A DNA stretch of 64,000 nucleotides from the NCBI RefSeq assembly GCF_000149955.1, contig NC_030986.1:2053886-2117885 (forward strand). The letters are read 5' to 3'. Below the pieces are notes generated by a model. That model made no database searches. It had not been told where the DNA came from and was given only the letters and a program-made list of their open reading frames with translations. Source of the DNA: Fusarium oxysporum f. sp. lycopersici 4287. Its lineage: Eukaryota; Ascomycota; Sordariomycetes; Hypocreales; Nectriaceae. Positions 58,940 to 64,000 of the stretch are shown one piece after another. Each line of letters opens with the position of its first letter. The stretch's first letter is position 1. The translations under genes and the position numbers were made by a program.

Positions 58940-61429
58940 TTACGAAAGCAAATTCGTGCTCTTTTTACGTCCCAAGCTGAAGCTGAGGCGATCCTTGAGT
59001 TTGTCGTGTTTATCGCTTGCATCGCCGTTAGGAGTATCAGGCGTTTGCCCAGCCGACTTGTCTTTGTGGAAAAGCGAGAAACTTCTCCTTGACATCGACT
59101 TGCTGCCACGTTTGGTTCGGTCGAGAATTCCATTGCTCTGAGGTGATCCGTTTTCTTTCTTTCTTGCTTCCTCTTCTTGTGCTGCAGACTTCTTGCTGGC
59201 TTCCAACACTTTGGCTAGTTCATCGTTCTCATTTCGTCGTGCCTGTATCGCTTTGTAATTATCTTCTCTTCGTTTCTTTTCGTCAACCTTGGCCTGTTTC
59301 TCTCGCTCCTTTTCCGCGAGTTTCTCGGCCTTCTCAGCAGCTTCGCGCTCCTTCTTCTCCCGTTTCTTGTCCTCTTTCGATTTGGCTTCTTCTTTCTGCG
59401 TAGTGACACGAGTCAGGCCATTTGTTGCAGCTGCAGCTGCAGCGGCTGCTGGGGGCGTAGGATCCGGTTGGGGAGCCGAAGGCATGGCTGGTGCCGTACT
59501 GGCATGGGCAAGATTTGCCATTGACTCGTGATGCGTCAGGGGTGACATGGGCTGCGTTGCTTGCCGTCTAAGAGGCGCCGTATCTGATTTGTCCCCGTTC
59601 TCCTGAGCCAGATTCGCTGCTTCGCTAGCGAGTTTTACCTCCTCCATGCCCTCCTTCTCTTGTTCCTCTCGCACTTTCTCGAATGTCGTTTCCTGGTAAA
59701 ACAAAACGTACGCGGTTGCCATCCCTGGCTTGTCACCGAAGAAGTTGCGGACAAAATTCTTGTCCACCGGTTCAACCATCTCGTCGTCAAACAGGATCCA
59801 TCCCCTGCCCGGAACCTTGATGATAGACACGTAGTGACCATGGTAGGCATTACCACCAATGTGTACCACTACCGCATACAGCTCATACAGTCGATCCGGG
59901 TCTTCGGCATTATCTGTCGTGTTGAACATGCGCAGGTGGTAGGGATACACGACCCTGTGAAAGAGCTTTTGCAAACGACTGTAATCCTCGGTATACTTGA
60001 ACCGCTTTAAGTGGAGCGTCAAGATCTTGGGTAACCGTTTCACCTTCATTCGCTTCTCGGCCTCCTGAAGGCCACCACAATGGTCGCAGTGGAACTTGTT
60101 TCTCTCACAGAGCATCTCCTCGGCTGAAAACTTCCTTAAGCAAGATGTCACTGATGAATGCTCTTCCAAGTCAATGGACAAATCAAGAAATGTCTCATCG
60201 CGCTGAGAAGCAGTCTCGCAAGTCAAGCACTTGGTTTCTGATGTGAGAACGCCTTCAAAAATGTCATGGACCCATCCTGTTGCCGGGGAACTTGACCCAG
60301 CTACGTGATTTACCATGGCAGATCCAAGAGCGTGTCCCACTGAAGTTGCCAGCCCATCAATGCCGTCAGCTGGCGCCTGCAACTGCATCTGGCGAGCTGT
60401 GCTCTCAACGCTGTTGATGACATCATTCAAAACCAAACCGTAGAACTCATGAGCGTCTTGGTGCATTGAGTTTCGAAACATTTCATTGTCGCGCTTGAAT
60501 ATCTCGAGGAATCGTTGGGGACTGAGGACTCCTGTGTGGGTGTTGCTTTCCAACAATGCCAGAAAAATGTCCTTAAGTCCAGTAAATGTGCATTCATTCA
60601 TGCCATAAGAAGTGGCATTCTCTCGTGCCAGTTCCAGGATAGGCCCTTTGATCATGGCTTGTTTCTTCTTGTATTCGGGTGTATCAGGTTTGTCTTCAGG
60701 TCGAACGCCAACCTGCCCAGGCAACTGTTGATTCATGGCCTGTCGTTGCTTGATCACTTGGGATGTGCTAAGGCCCTTTTGTTTTGGCAAGGTCTCGACA
60801 GGGTCAGTGGGCGGAGGTCTGATGGTGATGGGAACCTTTGGTCGGCTGCCGTTTGTCTCCGAGTGCATAATCGGGGGATAATTGACAACATTATTCCTGA
60901 AAGATTCGGAATAAAACAGAGCCTGAACGATCGAGTTGCAGTAGCTACACAAAAAGTCAGCATGGTAATTTGTCTGTGTGATGCCTCACCCAATTCGTAC
61001 CATGTGTTCCCAAACTGTTTTTATGTTAGCCTAGCTCTTGCGATGGTAAGGTATTGACGATGATGAAAAATAACAATAATTCGGGTGGGAATAGGTAGGG
61101 CTCGACGTACATTCTCGAGGCCGAAAAAGCGATCGGCGCCGTCGTCTCGAAGGGGAGCGGCATTCTGGAGCATCTTCTCGAGCGGCGTGAGGTCGAGCAC
61201 GGGCTCTTCTTTCTTCTTCGCGACAACATCTTGCTTGTTGGGTGTAGTGGTCGTGGCCTATGAACCGAGAGCGAGAGGGATTTTGTCAGTCATGAGAAGT
61301 AATCTTGGCGCAACTTAGAGTGAGCGAGAGGAGATGGGATTGGGACAGTCCAGGGCAGAAATGGAACAAGGAGCGAGTCCAAGACATACAGTGCCAGAAC
61401 CCTTTTATTTTGTTGAAAAAGCCGGCCAT
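58940..61429 (-). CDS. creB: CreB/USP12-46-like ubiquitin C-terminal hydrolase
   Basis: Exons 61390-61429, 61111-61257, 61001-61014 (14 nt) and 58940-60944, about 734 aa. The peptidase C19 Cys box [17 protein letters not shown] has nucleophile Cys67 and is split across three exons. The finger region contains [20 protein letters not shown] and [13 protein letters not shown] zinc-type cysteines. The His box is [13 protein letters not shown], followed by [10 protein letters not shown]. The C-terminal third is Ala/Pro-rich, then a Lys/Glu coiled coil. In Aspergillus, CreB with a WD40 partner removes ubiquitin from transporters and affects carbon catabolite repression. Exon 1 appears to hold one surplus base, probably in the four-base run 61403-61406. 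Removing it gives [13 protein letters not shown] joined to [12 protein letters not shown] in frame; as written the frame is off by one. Confidence 0.88.
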
Positions 61430-64000
61430 GGCGATGTCGTGGTCTCTCCAGTTGGAGCAAGTAATTCAGTCGGAAAGCCGTGGATAGGTGAGCCGATCGA
61501 GGGACGTTATCAAGGCCGACCCGCACGCAACAGCTGCGCAGCAGCAGCACTCAGCGAAGACGATCGCAATTGAGACAAGTGACCATTCGCGAATGGCTTC
61601 GTATCTTCTGAAATGGCCAAAGAGTCGCGCAAGACGGGAAAAGTTGAGAAATCGCAAGCCAAGTCGGTTTTAGAGTTGCCGAGTTGTGAGCGAGGATGGA
61701 TTATGGCGCTGGTGTTGGCTGCTGGGCGTCCTGGGGAAAGCGAGGCGCGGGTGTGTGGCGTGGATGCGATAGCGCCGGAGGGAACTACTTGCGGTGATCT
61801 AAAAGCCGAACCGGAGACAAGAGACAATCGATGGTCTCGGCTAGAGAGAATCCGATATAGGTCGTTACCAAGGGAATTTAAAGGCACCTTGAGATAGATG
61901 CAAAAGAGAGGTGTCAAGTTGCTAAAACGGCAAGAGAGAAAAGGCAGGCAAGACAGCTACCAACTGCAGAAGGACTTGGGTAGAACCACAGGCGCAGTCG
62001 AGGCAGGTAGGGATGAAGGTGGCGGGAGGATGCCCTAGTACAGTAGAGGTCGAGTCCGGGGGAAGTAATAGTGGAGGAGGAGGAGGAGTGACCTGGACCC
62101 AGGTCAGGTTCAAGAAGGAAAAGGATGGATCAGTGGCCTCGTGGTTGGATGGTGCCGTGCCCCAAAATGGTAGGTGCTGTAAGCTTGTGAGGTCCTACCT
62201 AGGTTTGTTATCGATGTTTTGGCTATGTGTCTCTCTGCAGGATTTCACTTTCAACGGCCCTGGATCATGTATAACATGGACAGTACGTAACGGTCTCCTG
62301 GGCAGAACAAGTCATGATGAGATTAGAGCCTAAACAAGCCGACTATCGGTACGTACAGAACCCGTTGACAAAGCCCATCCGGATATTTCCTCTTGGCGCA
62401 CAATTATTTGACAATGCTAACGATAATGGTTGGATTGAGTGATCGATACCTCCAGCAACGTTCTACAGCCGGAAGTGCTGCCGTCTCGACTCTCCTCTCC
62501 TGCATCGAGCTACGAAAAGGGCCCAGCTCGCGCAAACCCCAGTTTGCCTAGACCAACGGAGCCCCCAAATGGCCCCCTCCAACTCACTAGGCCGTCATGA
62601 TGGTGCCTCGCGAGTGGGTCCCCCAGAAACTACCATCCCAGAATCAGAGCTAGAAACGGAGCGCGTTAACTCGATTCCTGTGTCCCTGTTAGATCATGAG
62701 GTAGAGATAGACACCGTTCTCGGGTTTTCAGGAGCTGCTTGTCCGAAGAGCTGGTAGCTTACCGCTGCCAAGAGTCTTTGATCACATAAGATGACATCTA
62801 CGCCTTTGCTCCCCAGAGTTGCTAAACGACATCATTGTTGAGGAGGGTCCTGCTTGGGTTTACGTTTACTGGGGTCCAAGGCCTGGCTGAAGATTAAACG
62901 TGGTGTGGACGGTTGATAGACGCAAGACAGTGGCCCCATGTCTGGGATCCATTGGCTGTTACGGTAGAGCCAAACGCTACCAGGGCTAAAAAGTAACGAC
63001 ATGGATATGGAGTTTGGAACAAGCTTCGGATTGACCACTGCGAGACATCGAAACAAATATGAGTGAGAATTGGATGATGAGTCCAAGATATGAAGAGTAC
63101 CAAGATGGGCCCTTCAAAGTACAAACGGGAATTGTTTCGATGGGATTGAGTTGATGGCCCCAAGGTGAGATCCAAGCTCAGGGTCTGTCTGACCCTTTGG
63201 TTTGGCTGGAGGTAGAATTCGTAAGACAGGTAAGGTTCCATCGGAGGAGCATCGACCATATCTCCTGCATCCCCTCCCGTCCAATCTTTCAAATCGTTAA
63301 CGGCAAGACCGATGCAAATGATAATTACCTGCTTCTAAATCAGCAAATAAACTTCTTCCACGATAACTACAGAAAGCGAAAATTCTTCATCCTCTTCCCA
63401 TCTGACATCGATAGTCAACATCTAAACAGCCCACATCGGCATTGATCACCGAAAACTCCCTCGCACATGTTCCCGGTACGTTCTGCACTAACATTTTACC
63501 CCAACGGTTTTGTGATTCGAGAACACTGTTACAATTAGAGGGAATATGATAGATAGTACAAGTACGAAAACTGTGTTAACTACCTTTAGCCGTAACCGAC
63601 GACCAATTCTAAACTAGCGGGTGTATTCGAGTCTCAACATGACATCGTCAATCTAAGCACCAACTTACACTGCTGCTGTAGATGCGGTAAATAATGAACA
63701 GCGCCACAACTCTTCGGCTCCAAAGCCCCCGGCCAGGATGACCTGCAAACCCTGCTACCGTGAGAGATCGTTGCCCTTTCACTAGTATCACTTTTAGCCG
63801 ACCCGAGGACAACGACTCAGTTTCTGACGGGAGGCTGAAAATGGTCGAGCTTTCAGCACTCTGCCACAACCGGACGCCGAGGGAGACCAGCCACCGCCAA
63901 GTCGGATACATTTCTTGGGCTCTGTGATGCTGACTGAAGCAACTTTCGCCTCACTGGAATACCCTTGGCCAACCCTCCAGGCTGGGCACCATTCGATATG
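61430..64000. other. terminal intergenic region, no gene supported
   Basis: 2.57 kb upstream of creB. It contains a 94-codon frame at 61613-61897 (+) and other short frames without recognisable features, and a (GGA)n stretch near 62068-62090. The creB promoter lies in the first part. An unrecognised gene or exon reaching past the window end cannot be excluded. Confidence 0.45.

Noticed and set aside
61613..61897. 94-codon plus-strand frame upstream of creB
   Set aside because: No recognisable feature, composition like the surrounding leader, and it lies in the creB promoter region.

Overview
The window is nuclear DNA from a filamentous ascomycete, most likely Fusarium or a close relative (Hypocreales). 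Genes carry short GT...AG introns, mostly 47-100 bp, and are separated by intergenic stretches of 0.3-3.6 kb. Their predicted proteins match conserved fungal families. The genus call rests on resemblance of the adenylate cyclase, 14-3-3 and secreted proteins to Fusarium homologues as I remember them; no search was run. Exon boundaries were worked out by hand from splice signals and reading frame. Two runs of N (1-362 and 33563-34011) are assembly gaps.

Layout. 0.4-3.3 kb: no gene seen. 3.3-10.2 kb: threonyl-tRNA synthetase (-), the SWR1 zinc-finger HIT subunit Vps71 (-), a divergently transcribed small mitochondrial-type membrane protein (+), and protein disulfide isomerase (-). 12.0-20.3 kb: an Old Yellow Enzyme (-), mitochondrial cytochrome c peroxidase (-) and the U1 snRNP protein Prp39 (-). 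21.8-28.1 kb: a synaptojanin-type phosphoinositide phosphatase (+) and an unrecognised basic protein (+). 29.3-30.9 kb: a 14-3-3 protein (-). 31-37 kb is gene-poor and accessory-like: a gap-truncated secreted class 3 lipase (-) and a small secreted cysteine-containing protein (-). 37.2-43.9 kb: ribosomal protein eL36 (+), a Ubx4/TUG Cdc48 adaptor (-), proteasome beta-3 (+) and a GH13 alpha-glucosidase (-). 47.6-61.4 kb: adenylate cyclase (+), the ALG12 mannosyltransferase (-), YOS1 (+) and a CreB/USP12-46 type deubiquitinase (-). The last 2.6 kb holds no supported gene.

Most genes are housekeeping and scattered, not a functional cluster. Some loose themes recur. Secretory-pathway quality control and traffic appears in PDI, ALG12, YOS1 and the phosphoinositide phosphatase. 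Ubiquitin-proteasome function appears in PUP3, UBX4 and CreB. Nutrient signalling appears in adenylate cyclase, 14-3-3 and CreB.

I did not find a convincing new biological system. The most useful observations concern gene structure and sequence quality. Tiny exons of 8, 13, 14 and 19 nt, and one exon that is only the ATG, would be missed by routine gene prediction. Four otherwise intact conserved genes need small indel corrections, mostly one extra base in a short homopolymer. That pattern points to consensus errors rather than real pseudogenes.
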